From positions 1 to 17,858 of the forward strand of contig JAHBMJ010002572.1 of the NCBI GenBank assembly GCA_018398765.1: a DNA stretch of 17,858 nucleotides. Reading direction: 5' to 3'. How positions within the stretch are numbered: the first letter of the stretch is position 1; each line of letters opens with the position of its first letter. Position numbers and translations under genes: made by a program. The notes beneath the pieces are model-generated. The model worked only from the letters and a program-made list of their open reading frames with translations, made no database searches and was not told where the DNA came from. Shown here one piece after another: positions 8,346-15,372 of this stretch. This DNA is from Chromera velia (Eukaryota > Sar > Chromeraceae).

Positions 8346-8710
8346 CTATAAGAGTGCCTTCGTAAAGGGGGCGGATCTGTGTGCGACACCAAACAGTTTC
8401 CTAGACAGATTCCGAAACCAAAGAGCTCCTTGATCGCGTGTTAGTTCAATCACTGGATCCCCACACTGCATGCAGGGGATTCCAGGGGTCCTTTTCACGC
8501 ACGCACCTGCGGAATCGGACGACTGTGAAACTCCCTGCAGCAACGGGTTGCCGACATGCATGCGGCTCACGTTTGCAGGGGGGCGTCCGCCGCTTCCTGT
8601 CGCTCGCGCGAGCTCGCATTGGCCTCCAGCGCCTCGTGTCTGCCTGTTGTTGGTAAGTGAGTGAGAGACTTTGTCCTCTGTGTTTCTCTTTTGCCTGCAG
8701 AATCTTGTCA
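8346..8710 (-). CDS. Cys-containing segment plus acidic helix, unknown
   Basis: In the same frame as the coding stretch to its right, and just past a TGA at 8708-8710, the minus strand encodes HEALEANASSRERQEAADAP and then hits a possible donor, GTGAGC (8565-8570). A second frame beginning at that point reads GIPCMQCGDPVIELTRDQG and LWFRNLSRKLFGVAHRS and ends in TAG at 8346-8348. Either an intron starts at 8570 and the second frame is an extension, or the two are one protein with a shift. The C-x-x-C pair is the only motif seen. Confidence 0.35.
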
Positions 8711-9000
8711 GGATCGGCCAGTGATTTCGGATTCAGATGCGCGCTTGGAGCCTTTGGTCGAAGAAAACCCTACAGATGAGGGAGGTGAACGTAGGTCGTC
8801 AATCGGAAGGTCACCGATTGGAACGCCCATGCTGTCGGACACCCACTGCACCGACGGAAACGCATACCCCCCGGGATACACGACAGATGCCGGACACTTA
8901 GTGCCGTGACTGACAACCAGGCCATAGAGCCTATTCATGTTGCCTTCTCCTCGCCTAGCGGTGTTTGTGAACGTGGCTGTCCAATGGGTAGTGAAATCAT
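8711..9000 (-). CDS. Exon following the duplicated segment
   Basis: To the left of the CT tract, the minus strand encodes HDFTTHWTATFTNTARRGEG, NMNRLYGLVVSHGTKCPAS, VVYPGGYAFPSVQWVSDSMG and VPIGDLPIDDLRS, then a Ser/Lys-rich tail to TGA (8708-8710). The composition is clearly protein-like, and the frame stays open after the TGA for another 45 codons. The HDFT word also ends the duplicated exon (HDFTQYMSGG), so this segment may be a third, diverged relative of that exon's C-terminus. The upstream acceptor would lie inside or beside the purine repeat (CAACAG or an earlier AG). Confidence 0.55.
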
Positions 9001-9010
9001 GAGTCTGTTG

Positions 9011-9064
9011 CTCTTTCTCTTTCTGTCTCTCTTTCTCTCTCTCTCTATCTCTATCTCTCTCTCT
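9011..9064. repeat. CT microsatellite (left of the duplication)
   Basis: CT-rich tract with TTTCT and ATCT interruptions. It abuts copy 1 of the tandem duplication; equivalent tracts stand between the copies and after copy 2. Confidence 0.9.
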
Positions 9065-9874
9065 CCCAAAAAAACTGCCCCTATTTCCTTGAGGACCTTC
9101 CTGATTGATTCAAACCTCCTAAGTGAGGCTGGGTCGGAAAGAAAGCTCGAGGGTTCCCTCTCCCTGCTTTGCTGCAGCGTCTTCGATGCTCCTAAAGGAC
9201 CCGGCAAAGAAGGCTGAGAGCATTCCGTAGAGTACCTGGTGGTCCTGAGCTGTCCGGTCTTGAACATGCGTGGCTCCAACAGCCCTGCTGAGGGAAGTTC
9301 CCCCAGTGAACTCTCGGAGCGCAGTTGTCACACACACACACACGCATAGAGGGGCACAGAGGGGGGGAGAGGGATACGCCTGATACATCCGTTTCGTCAC
9401 CTCTAGACATGTATTGGGTGAAACCGTGGATCTCGGGAATCCCGTTCGCTCGCACCCGGTAACGAATGAAGAGGGGGACGTTGTGTTGACTCAGAAGGTT
9501 CGGCAGAGCAGGACTGCGGCTCCTCAGCTGGGTAAACAGAATGGTAGGGACCACCCATGTATTGGGCGGGGCCCCTTCTACTTTCCAACCAGCGCCCTCA
9601 CGTTTGAGCCAGTTTTTGATGTAGTATCCTCCTCGAATGACAAGCTTAAGCTGTCCGTTGACGTTGTGAACAGCCAGCGTCATGCTCTCCATCTCGTTTT
9701 TTGACTTGGGAGTCAAGACTTTCGCTTTATTCCAAGAGTGGGTTGTCGACCAGTCAGGGAGTGCAGCAGGATCGTACTGAAGATTGATCCCTAAATACTC
9801 ATCGAATATTGTAAGGGACGTATCTGAAGTTCTGACAGGAGTCACTCCAGATTGACCTGCAAACACAAACACAG

Positions 9875-9880
<6 letters not shown>
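9065..9880. repeat. Tandem duplication, copy 1 (816 bp)
   Basis: Matches 9919-10735 with nine substitutions (about 99% identity) and two length changes: seven A instead of six at the left end, and seven CA units instead of eight near 9330. Copy 1 differs from copy 2 in both protein-changing and silent positions within the shared exon. Confidence 0.97.
9401..9856 (-). CDS. Duplicated 456-bp exon, copy 1
   Basis: The minus-strand exon lies between the acceptor TGTGTTTGCAG (ending at 9857) and the donor GTGACG (from 9400, preceded by AGAG). It enters with two bases and leaves with one base of a split codon, so it is phase-1 symmetric (152 codons) and can be included, repeated or skipped without changing frame. 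It encodes TSDTSLTIFDEYLGINLQYD, ALPDWSTTHSWNKAKVLTP, NVNGQLKLVIRGGYYIKNW and HNVPLFIRYRVRANGIPEI. The fold looks globular and beta-rich; the family is not recognised. Relative to copy 2 it has N for K in HSWNKAK, Y for H in GGYYIK, G for D in IHGFT and R for G in YMSRG. Confidence 0.7.

Positions 9881-9918
<38 letters not shown>
9881..9918. repeat. CT microsatellite between the duplicate copies
   Basis: Thirty bases of pure CT, then ATCTATCT. On the minus strand it lies just upstream of the copy-1 exon acceptor. Tracts like this at both ends of each copy are natural sites for unequal exchange. Confidence 0.95.
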
Positions 9919-9971
9919 CCCAAAAAACTGCCCCTATTTCCTTGAGGACCTTTCTGATTGATTCGAACCTC

Positions 9972-10160
9972 CTAAGTGAGGCTGGGTCGGAAAGAAAGCT
10001 CGAGGGTTCCCTCTCCCTGCTTTGCTGCAGCGTCTTCGATGCTCCTAAAGGACCCGGCAAAGAAGGCTGAGAGCATTCCGTAGAGTACCTGGTGGTCCTG
10101 AGCTGTCCGGTCTTGAACATGCGTGGCTCCAACAGCCCTGCTGAGGGAAGTTCCCCCAGT
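9972..10160 (-). CDS. Possible further exon in the duplicated unit (copy 2)
   Basis: After an acceptor-like CTTCCCTCAGCAG on the minus strand, two frames compete. One gives LLEPRMFKTGQLRTT and could leave at a CAG/GTACTC donor; it enters in the phase left by the 456-bp exon. The other gives VQDRTAQDHQVLYGMLSAFF and SIEDAAAKQGEGTLELSFR before a TAG at 9972-9974. The same segment is present in copy 1 (about 9119-9305). I cannot choose between a small internal exon and a terminal exon with a stop. Confidence 0.35.
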   Translation of the reverse strand, partial: TGGTSLSRAVGATHVQDRTAQDHQVLYGMLSAFFAGSFRSIEDAAAKQGEGTLELSFRPSLT

Positions 10161-10255
10161 GAACTCTCGGAGCGCAGTTGTCACACACACACACACACGC
10201 ATAGAGGGGCACAGAGGGGGGGAGAGGGATACGCCTGATACATCCGTTTCGTCAC

Positions 10256-10711
10256 CTCCAGACATGTATTGGGTGAAATCGTGGATCTCGGGAATCCCGT
10301 TCGCTCGCACCCGGTAACGAATGAAGAGGGGGACGTTGTGTTGACTCAGAAGGTTCGGCAGAGCAGGACTGCGGCTCCTCAGCTGGGTAAACAGAATGGT
10401 AGGGACCACCCATGTATTGGGCGGGGCCCCTTCTACTTTCCAACCAGCGCCCTCACGTTTGAGCCAGTTTTTAATGTGATATCCTCCTCGAATGACAAGC
10501 TTAAGCTGTCCGTTAACGTTGTGAACAGCCAGCGTCATGCTCTCCATCTCGTTTTTTGACTTGGGAGTCAAGACTTTCGCTTTTTTCCAAGAGTGGGTTG
10601 TCGACCAGTCAGGGAGTGCAGCAGGATCGTACTGAAGATTGATCCCTAAATACTCATCGAATATTGTAAGGGACGTATCTGAAGTTCTGACAGGAGTCAC
10701 TCCAGATTGAC
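10256..10711 (-). CDS. Duplicated 456-bp exon, copy 2
   Basis: Same boundaries and phase as the copy at 9401-9856: acceptor TGTGTTTGCAG ending at 10712, donor GTGACG from 10255. It encodes the same 152-codon block with HSWKKAK, GGYHIK, IHDFT and YMSGG. The frame is also open, without any splice, through the purine tract to the segment at 10800-10998, where the GA repeat would encode an Arg-Glu run. A transcript is needed to tell splicing from read-through. Of the seven exon differences from copy 1, four change a residue and three are silent, which suggests weak constraint or divergence between the copies. Confidence 0.7.
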
Positions 10712-10729
10712 CTGCAAACACAAACACAG

Positions 10730-10733
<4 letters not shown>

Positions 10734-10778
<45 letters not shown>

Positions 10779-10800
10779 TCTTTCTCTCTCTCTGTCTCCC
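10734..10800. repeat. CT microsatellite (right of the duplication)
   Basis: CT-rich tract with GTCT and TTTCT interruptions. It is the third of three CT tracts bordering the duplicate copies. Confidence 0.95.
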
Positions 10801-10998
10801 CCGGTTCCCCCTTGGGCAGGCGGCAAGAACACCAACGCATGCCACTCCACCCTTTCGCCCGAACACTCTACAAACAGCCAGTGCACCAGCATGTCGGCTA
10901 CTGTTTGGGTCCCAGGGAACACCATAAGGCGTACTTGCGGTCGTTCGCGCGCGTAGACGGACGCGGATCTCGATCGATCGGCGCCTATATATAGCTGC
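10801..10998 (-). CDS. Exon upstream of the duplicated exon
   Basis: The minus-strand exon starts after the acceptor GTTGCATCGTGGTGCAG (ending at 10999). It encodes QLYIGADRSRSASVYARERP, QVRLMVFPGTQTVADMLVHW and LFVECSGERVEWHALVFLP. Its first base completes the codon left by the exon at 11120-11224 (AA plus G), so the 121-bp intron between them is supported by phase. Its own donor is unclear. The only phase-1 GT that would fit the next exon is a weak GAGT/GTTCGG, and the frame is open into the purine repeat. The mix of hydrophobic strands and charged turns suggests a folded domain of unknown type. Confidence 0.65.
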
Positions 10999-11119
10999 CT
11001 GCACCACGATGCAACAACCGACAAGGTTCACTCACATGAGTCTCCCAAAAAGTCCTTGGTTATGTAATGACTTCTGACCGAAACTGGGGGTGAAGGAGGG
11101 GAATTAATAAATATTATAC
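10999..11119 (-). other. Intron, 121 bp, phase 2
   Basis: Donor GTATAAT after CTGCAA and acceptor GTGGTGCAG. Removing it joins FECKASVNC to QLYIGAD through one AAG codon with both frames kept. This is one of the better-supported introns in the window. Confidence 0.7.
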
Positions 11120-11224
11120 TTGCAGTTGACTGACGCTTTGCACTCGAATGTGGACGCCGAGCGCAGGTGCGTGAGAGTGATCTCGAAGTCCCACGTACGA
11201 ACCTGTCCGCATCGCTTTGCGTAC
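11120..11224 (-). CDS. Small internal exon, 105 bp
   Basis: Acceptor TGTATTTGTGCAG (ending at 11225) and donor GTATAAT (from 11119). The frame encodes YAKRCGQVRTWDFEITLTHL and RSASTFECKASVNC, a beta-strand-like pattern with two cysteines near the end. It enters with one base and leaves with two bases of a split codon, so its length is a multiple of three. The preceding donor is probably GTATTTTC at 11638, which leaves TG to complete a TGG codon. Confidence 0.65.
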
Positions 11225-11367
11225 CTGCACAAATACACTTGAAAATCGGGTCAACACGTTTAATTGACGAACGCAATGTTCATACATGCACTGCATGTAA
11301 TTGATGACGATCAATACTGAGTGTCGCCTTTGTTTTACAAATTGTCTGTGTTTCTTTTTGTATATTC

Positions 11368-11406
<39 letters not shown>

Positions 11407-11432
11407 ATGTGTGTGTGTGTATGAGTGTGTGT

Positions 11433-11466
<34 letters not shown>

Positions 11467-11472
11467 CTGTGC
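11368..11472. repeat. TG microsatellite
   Basis: About 105 bases of TG with TATA, TATG and GAGT interruptions. It lies inside the proposed 414-bp intron 11225-11638 of the minus-strand gene. His-Thr and Cys-Val open frames here are artefacts of the dinucleotide repeat. Confidence 0.97.
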
Positions 11473-11638
11473 AAAACAGTTCATTTCTGCGTTGTGGGAC
11501 AACATCGCAGCAAAACGGGTTGCATCTGCTCGCGGGACTGCACATTTTGCGTGCTTCATTGAACGGTTCCCGAAAAGCGCTTGTAATGAAGCAGACAAAT
11601 GCAAGCTCGGAGGATTCGGGTCGTGATTGTGAAAATAC

Positions 11639-11724
11639 CATTGCCCGAGGGGTTGAATGACACGGTTCCACATGTTTGGCAACATCCGGAGACGTTTGTC
11701 CGGTCGTGCCATGTAGAACAGACA
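11639..11724 (-). CDS. Small internal exon
   Basis: The minus-strand frame encodes FYMARPDKRLRMLPNMWNR and VIQPLGQ and ends at an AATG/GTATTT donor (intron from 11638) in the phase needed by the exon at 11120-11224. The frame stays open and fairly protein-like beyond that donor to the TG tract, so a longer exon is possible. The acceptor is probably AATCAGAGAG (11725) or the nearby GGCAATCAG; only the former agrees with a phase-0 donor at 11808. Confidence 0.5.
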
Positions 11725-11784
11725 CTCTCTGATTGCCGCCCAACAATTCAGGGAGCATATCCGGATTCAAAAGAGACAGCCAGA

Positions 11785-12077
11785 TTAGCAGATGCAAGTG
11801 AATCCAACCGGATTGATTTTCCTCTCGCCCCCACGCGTGTCCAAACCGCTGCCTATCACAAGGGAATTTTGAAGATGCCTATAGAAGCCCTGATCGCCGC
11901 CGTGGGACAGCCACATTGCAGATGGGGCAATGCACGCCCGCATCCTTTTCTGAAGAGTCTCCAACTGTTCTGCCTCACCCCAGTACACTTTCTCTCCGTC
12001 TGCACTGAAAGTGCGCATCCGATACCACCTCTCTCCACCTCAAAAGTTCCCAAAACGCAAGATGCAGCTGTTCGCTC
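11785..12077 (-). CDS. Exon with strong polypyrimidine acceptor
   Basis: A textbook acceptor (a run of ten T, then ACAG, ending at 12078) opens the segment. The clear coding frame reads ERWYRMRTFSADGEKVYWGE, LETLQKRMRACIAPSAMWLS and GDQGFYRHLQNSLVIGSGL and meets TAA at 11785-11787. A donor CCG/GTTGG at 11808 would remove that stop and leave a TGCTAAT branch-like word in the intron. The first 12 codons in this frame end in TGA (12040-12042), while a neighbouring frame is open there. A two-base change in the GAGAGA run near 12030-12036 would connect that neighbour to the main frame. Function is unknown. Confidence 0.55.
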
Positions 12078-12488
12078 CTGTAAAAAAAAAAATTGGATTG
12101 CTTGGACACTCATAGACTACTGTATTTTTCATTTCACATACTTGACTCGTAAAACAAAACAACAGAGCAATACATAAATACAGAGTCATGTTTCCGTCTG
12201 ACAGTAGATTAGCTTGAATAGGATGCCATAAGGCTATGGTGAGTGTGTTGAAGATATGCTTCCTGAATATGGTATGAATGAATTTTGTCCCCCGAGGTAG
12301 TATTTTGTCGTCTGTTGCTGTGTGACAGTTGTCATATGCGCACACCCGTCCGTGCGTCTCCGGGCAAAACAGAAGATGAAAGATGGAAGGCGAGGCGAAT
12401 TGAAATCAGAATGACTTCAGGGGGAAGGGGCATACATCAGGACAAACAGAACGGAGGGACAAGGACAAGATACAAGAAACAAAAGCTT
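12078..12488 (-). other. Probable intron
   Basis: This AT-richer stretch ends in the polypyrimidine acceptor at 12078. Its open frames on both strands are rich in Phe, Thr and Ile, as expected of non-coding AT-rich DNA. The donor is not fixed; GTTGGTC and GTGGTTGG near 12495-12515 are candidates. Confidence 0.45.
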
Positions 12489-12774
12489 GCAAGAAGCTGA
12501 CCAACCACTCGCGACTGCAGGAAAATGAGGCACGCGTGCAGGTCGGATTGCTTCTCGTACATGTCCCAAACGGCTGCCAAGATGTCTTGAATGTCGATCT
12601 GCAACCAGACAGAAATCAGATCGAGGGGCGGAGTGGGAGTGCACAATCTGACGATGAGCGTCCACGCATATAGACGAGCCAGTTCTCCACTCGTCTTTCC
12701 TATCTGTCTGGTCAGTGACCCGGCCTGGCTCTGCAGTCGAAAGTCGGCTTTCTCTCCCGCTTCCTGGTGTTTCA
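12489..12774 (-). CDS. Helical exon, unknown protein
   Basis: The minus-strand frame encodes AGEKADFRLQSQAGSLTRQI, TSGELARLYAWTLIVRL, LDLISVWLQIDIQDILAAVW and MYEKQSDLHACLIFLQS. It is mostly alpha-helical and moderately hydrophobic, without a clear membrane segment. Two internal words look like acceptors (TTCTGTCTGGTTGCAG and CTCATTTTCCTGCAG), so it may really be two or three small exons. Joining it to the exon on the right through the donor at 12824 does not preserve frame with the nearest acceptor (12775), so the boundary is unresolved. Confidence 0.5.
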
Positions 12775-12824
12775 CTTTGCCGTCAAAGGAGAAGGGAAAC
12801 CTCCCGGCTTTGCCCCATTTTTAC

Positions 12825-13494
12825 CTTCCATTCCTCCGTTTTTTCTCCAAGGGCTCGTTCAGGTCCGATCCTGCCCCAGAGACAGGCAGCTGCTCTGGTG
12901 TCCTTGTATCTCCTGAAATCATCGCCTCTGCGGCACATTGCACAAACTCAACCGACGCTGCCAAGTTGGGCTTCTATTGCATTTCTTTTCGAGGGCTTCG
13001 ATCTTCTCTGCCACTTTCTGTGCAGATTTCTCCGCATCCGCCATAACCTCATCTTTCACCTCGAGTTTCAGCAGTTGCTCCTTCAGTTGCTGCAATTCCT
13101 CCCGGAGAGCAGCGACCGTTTGGTCGTGCTCAGACTGTGCTGCAGCTCTCTCATCGTTGATTCGTTTTTCCATTGTCCTCCTCTGCTCGCTCAGCTGCTC
13201 TCTCTTTGCACTCAGCTCTTCTCTCTTCTTCTCTGGTTTCTCTTTTTCAGCCTTAACAGTTTGTGCTCCGGCTGCTACAGCTTTCGCAATGGTATCGAGG
13301 GCCGAAGCGGCGTGACTGAGAGAATCCTCTTGCAGCCTTGCTCCACCACTTGGGGGGACTGCGGGACTGAGGAGGTCTTGGTGGGGGGACGGATATGCCG
13401 GCACCCAGACCTGACGAAAGTGGGCTTTCTGTTCTCTCCCCAAGGCGTGCAGCTCCGAAAGAGCAGCGAGGATCATGCATGAGGGCATGCTGAG
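12825..13494 (-). CDS. Coiled-coil exon
   Basis: After the acceptor GTGATGTCATGCAG (ending at 13495) the minus strand encodes ILAALSELHALGREQKAHF, then a long heptad-rich segment: KPEKKREELSAKREQLSEQR, MEKRINDERAAAQSEHDQT and LREELQQLKEQLLKLEVKDE. Coiled coil is expected over about 80 residues. Near 12975-12985 the protein-like frame changes to KPNLAASVEFVQCAAEAMIS and TPEQLPVSGAGSDLNEPLEK, ending at an excellent donor (AAG/GTAAAA, from 12824). That change may be a shift or a small intron ending in ATGCAATAG. It is probably a structural or scaffold protein; the family cannot be named. Confidence 0.7.
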
Positions 13495-13574
13495 CTGCAT
13501 GACATCACGGAGCACGGCGGCATGCATGGAGCGATCCGTCCATCCTCTCCTCGCATGCATGCATCGTCCGGAAC
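13495..13574 (-). other. Intron, 80 bp, phase 0, rich in GCATGC
   Basis: Donor GTTCCGG after CTGCAC, acceptor GTCATGCAG. Removing it joins SKLSKKLLLH to LSMPSCMILAAL in frame and explains why two different frames are coding-like on each side. The intron contains nested ATGCATGCATGC and further GCATGC words. Confidence 0.6.
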
Positions 13575-13845
13575 GTGCAGTAGTAACTTCTTGCTGAGTT
13601 TCGAAATTCCGGCTTCTTTCCTCTCGAGTTCCCTTTGAAGTTCTTCCACTAACAATTCGAGAAGATCGCGCCGTCGCCTTTCACAACTTTCGTGTTGTAT
13701 ACAGCATCATGCATCTCGACAAGTTCATTCTGCGCTTGCCGTTTATCTCTGTGTGTCAATGCGTACCAAAGCGTGTTCTCTTCAATCCTCTCTCGAAGCT
13801 CGCCTTCCCGCAGTCTGAGACGCGTCTGTAGGGACTCTGGTCCCG
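13575..13845 (-). CDS. Coiled-coil exon with a one-base shift
   Basis: After a possible acceptor (TAAGAGGCAG, ending at 13846) the minus strand encodes LRLREGELRERIEENTLWYA, HRDKRQAQNELVEMHDAVYN and TKVVK. At the AAA at 13679-13681 the protein-like frame changes to RRRDLLELLVEELQRELERK and EAGISKLSKKLLL. One extra A would join them. Both halves are charged and heptad-like, continuing the coiled-coil character of the neighbouring exon, so I treat them as one exon with a break. Confidence 0.55.
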
Positions 13846-14039
13846 CTGCCTCTTAGATACCTGACCCGTTTTCTTCCCTGCGACCCTTGTCCTCGCCAAA
13901 AGTCAAGTGACTAGAGAGCTTGGATCAAGCACCCCCGGCCCCTCCCCTCCCTTGGCAGCTTCTCACCTCTTACGCGCTGCCAAACACAAACACGCACACC
14001 ATGTATCGGTTCAGCTCACTCTCTCTCTTTCACTCTTTG

Positions 14040-14316
14040 CATACCCCCTCCCCTTCTAATTGCAGGCCTATTCTCTCGACTAGCCGATGCAATGACACCT
14101 CCTTCCTCGCGTTTTTTTCTCTGGTCTCTTCCGTTTTGACACACTGTCCGACCATAGTTCGCGCAACCTCTATATGATCCAGCGTCTGTCCGACTCCTCT
14201 ACCTCTTCCGTCAGTGCGGCGATCTCTCGTGCTTCCTTTCTCTTATCCATTCTCTCGACCCATGCACCCAGCCTTTCGACATTCAGAATCTGTCCATTCA
14301 TCCCCCACGCTTCTTT
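14040..14316 (-). CDS. Helical exon with a frame break near 14180
   Basis: The minus strand encodes KEAWGMNGQILNVERLGAWV, ERMDKRKEAREIAALTEEVE, then near 14180 the protein-like frame changes to TLDHIEVARTMVGQCVKTEE and ARKEVSLHRLVERIGLQ. A 17-base GT...AG interval at the change would restore frame if removed, but it is shorter than known spliceosomal introns, so a one-base indel is the simpler reading. The right boundary (14316, after CTTTCGGAG) is a guess. The coiled-coil style matches its neighbours. Confidence 0.5.
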
Positions 14317-14618
14317 CTCCGAAAGGAGAGGCCGAGTGCCCAAGAAAAGAGAAAGGAGTGCCTGACAAGCGTCGCAACAAACGATATACCGAGAAGTATA
14401 GCAATGGGCTTACGAAGAAGCGGCTCAATTGCACACCAAAGCAGGCAACTTGTGCAATCTAAAATCAGGTTCCGACTTCTGTCACCCCCAATCAACCAAG
14501 ACTGCTACCATGATATGACCTAGAAGGGTCCAGTCAAGGACTCAATCCAGTCATTTGCACGGTGCACTCCCTCGGGAAATGCCATTCGACGTTGCAAATG
14601 TGCAACAAGGCTTCTCAC
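14317..14618 (-). other. Probable intron
   Basis: The stretch begins on the minus strand with a strong donor (ACAC/GTGAGA, from 14618) and ends in pyrimidine-rich sequence (CCTTTCTCTTTTC). Frames inside it are short or biased. The acceptor could be the TTCGGAG at 14317 or GTCAG near 14378. Confidence 0.4.
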
Positions 14619-15105
14619 GTGTAACGAAGAGATCCGCTTGGCTAAAGCGCTGCATGGCTGCTCCTTCATGTTGGACGTGAAGCGAGAGGATCTCTGTAAT
14701 CATCGAGCGATGCAGCAGGGTTCCCGCTCTGCATGGAGACGAATGTATGGCAGACTCTTTTTCACCTCGTCAGGTACAGATTGCAAGATCCCCTCCCCCG
14801 TCTCTTCCATTGGTCTGGGGAAAGCCTGTCGGACAGCCTCGTGCTGTGTAGCAAGGAGGGCCCCTCTCAGATCCTCTGGGTGGTAGAATCCACCGCAGTT
14901 CCCTGCTGCTTAGGCTCGGCAACCCCCCCCCCCGCGATCCAGTGCTTGCACAGGATCCTAGTCGCTGGCTCAGCACTCGTCATTTTTTCGTATGGGATGT
15001 TAATGTTTCGGAAAGAGAGTCCCACTGCTTTCCGCATTTTCACTCCTTTTAAGTTCCTGCACTTCATTGGGTTCCCCGGTACGGCTTTGAGAACTCCGTC
15101 AGACG
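14619..15105 (-). CDS. Exon with two frame breaks, unknown protein
   Basis: Entered in phase 1 from the intron 15106-15372. It reads ASDGVLKAVPGNPMKCRNLK, KAVGLSFRNINIPYEKMTSA and TRILCKHWIAGGG. After the eleven-base C run (14923-14933) the coding frame changes, becoming DLRGALLATQHEAVRQAFP, EETGEGILQSVPDEVKKSL and YIRLHAERE. Near 14720-14730 it changes again to RSMITEILSLHVQHEGAAMQ and FSQADLFVT, ending at the donor GTGAGA. Each segment is strongly protein-like while competing frames are not. The family is not recognised. Confidence 0.55.
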
Positions 15106-15372
15106 CTGCATGCATTCATGTATTGCGTGGATAAATCTCATTTCTTAAGAATTCGTCAAAGACTTCTAGTCAAGAAGACAGTCACAACACAAAGCCTGTC
15201 CAAAGATGAAACAATGTATGAAGGATGTCCTCCTCATAGCTGGTCCAAGAATACAGGGGAAAACGAAAGCCTGAAGACACGCAAGCCAAAAACGAGAGAA
15301 AGTGTTGAGAACGGAAGACAAGCGGGATGTAGACGGGAGGGCGCTGACAGATTCTTTTCTGCTTACACGTAC
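15106..15372 (-). other. Intron, 267 bp, phase 1
   Basis: Strong donor GTACGTGTAAG after ATCCTCG, acceptor ATGCATGCAG. The single base left by the donor and the two bases after the acceptor complete one codon and join GPKLIL to ASDGVLK. The 100-codon plus-strand open frame in this interval (15118-15420) is best read as chance. Confidence 0.75.

Larger units (their letters stand above)
9919..10735. repeat. Tandem duplication, copy 2 (817 bp)
   Basis: The right-hand copy, read first by a minus-strand transcript, has the same content as 9065-9880. Its CA tract has eight units against seven, which changes the reading frame between the 456-bp exon and the segment downstream of it. That difference is tolerated if the CA tract is intronic. 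Confidence 0.97.

Noticed and set aside
9842-10132. Minus-strand frame ending in an Arg-Glu repeat (and its counterpart at 8935-9279)
   Set aside because: It is a shifted reading of the segment downstream of the duplicated exon run into the GA microsatellite; the tract gives any frame an Arg-Glu tail.
9065-10735. Transposon insertion as the cause of the repeated 816-bp unit
   Set aside because: The copies are directly adjacent, contain exon-like sequence and are bordered by CT tracts; there are no terminal repeats or target duplications.
11301-11712. Open frames rich in Cys-Val or His-Thr over the TG tract
   Set aside because: They are translations of a dinucleotide repeat lying in a proposed intron.
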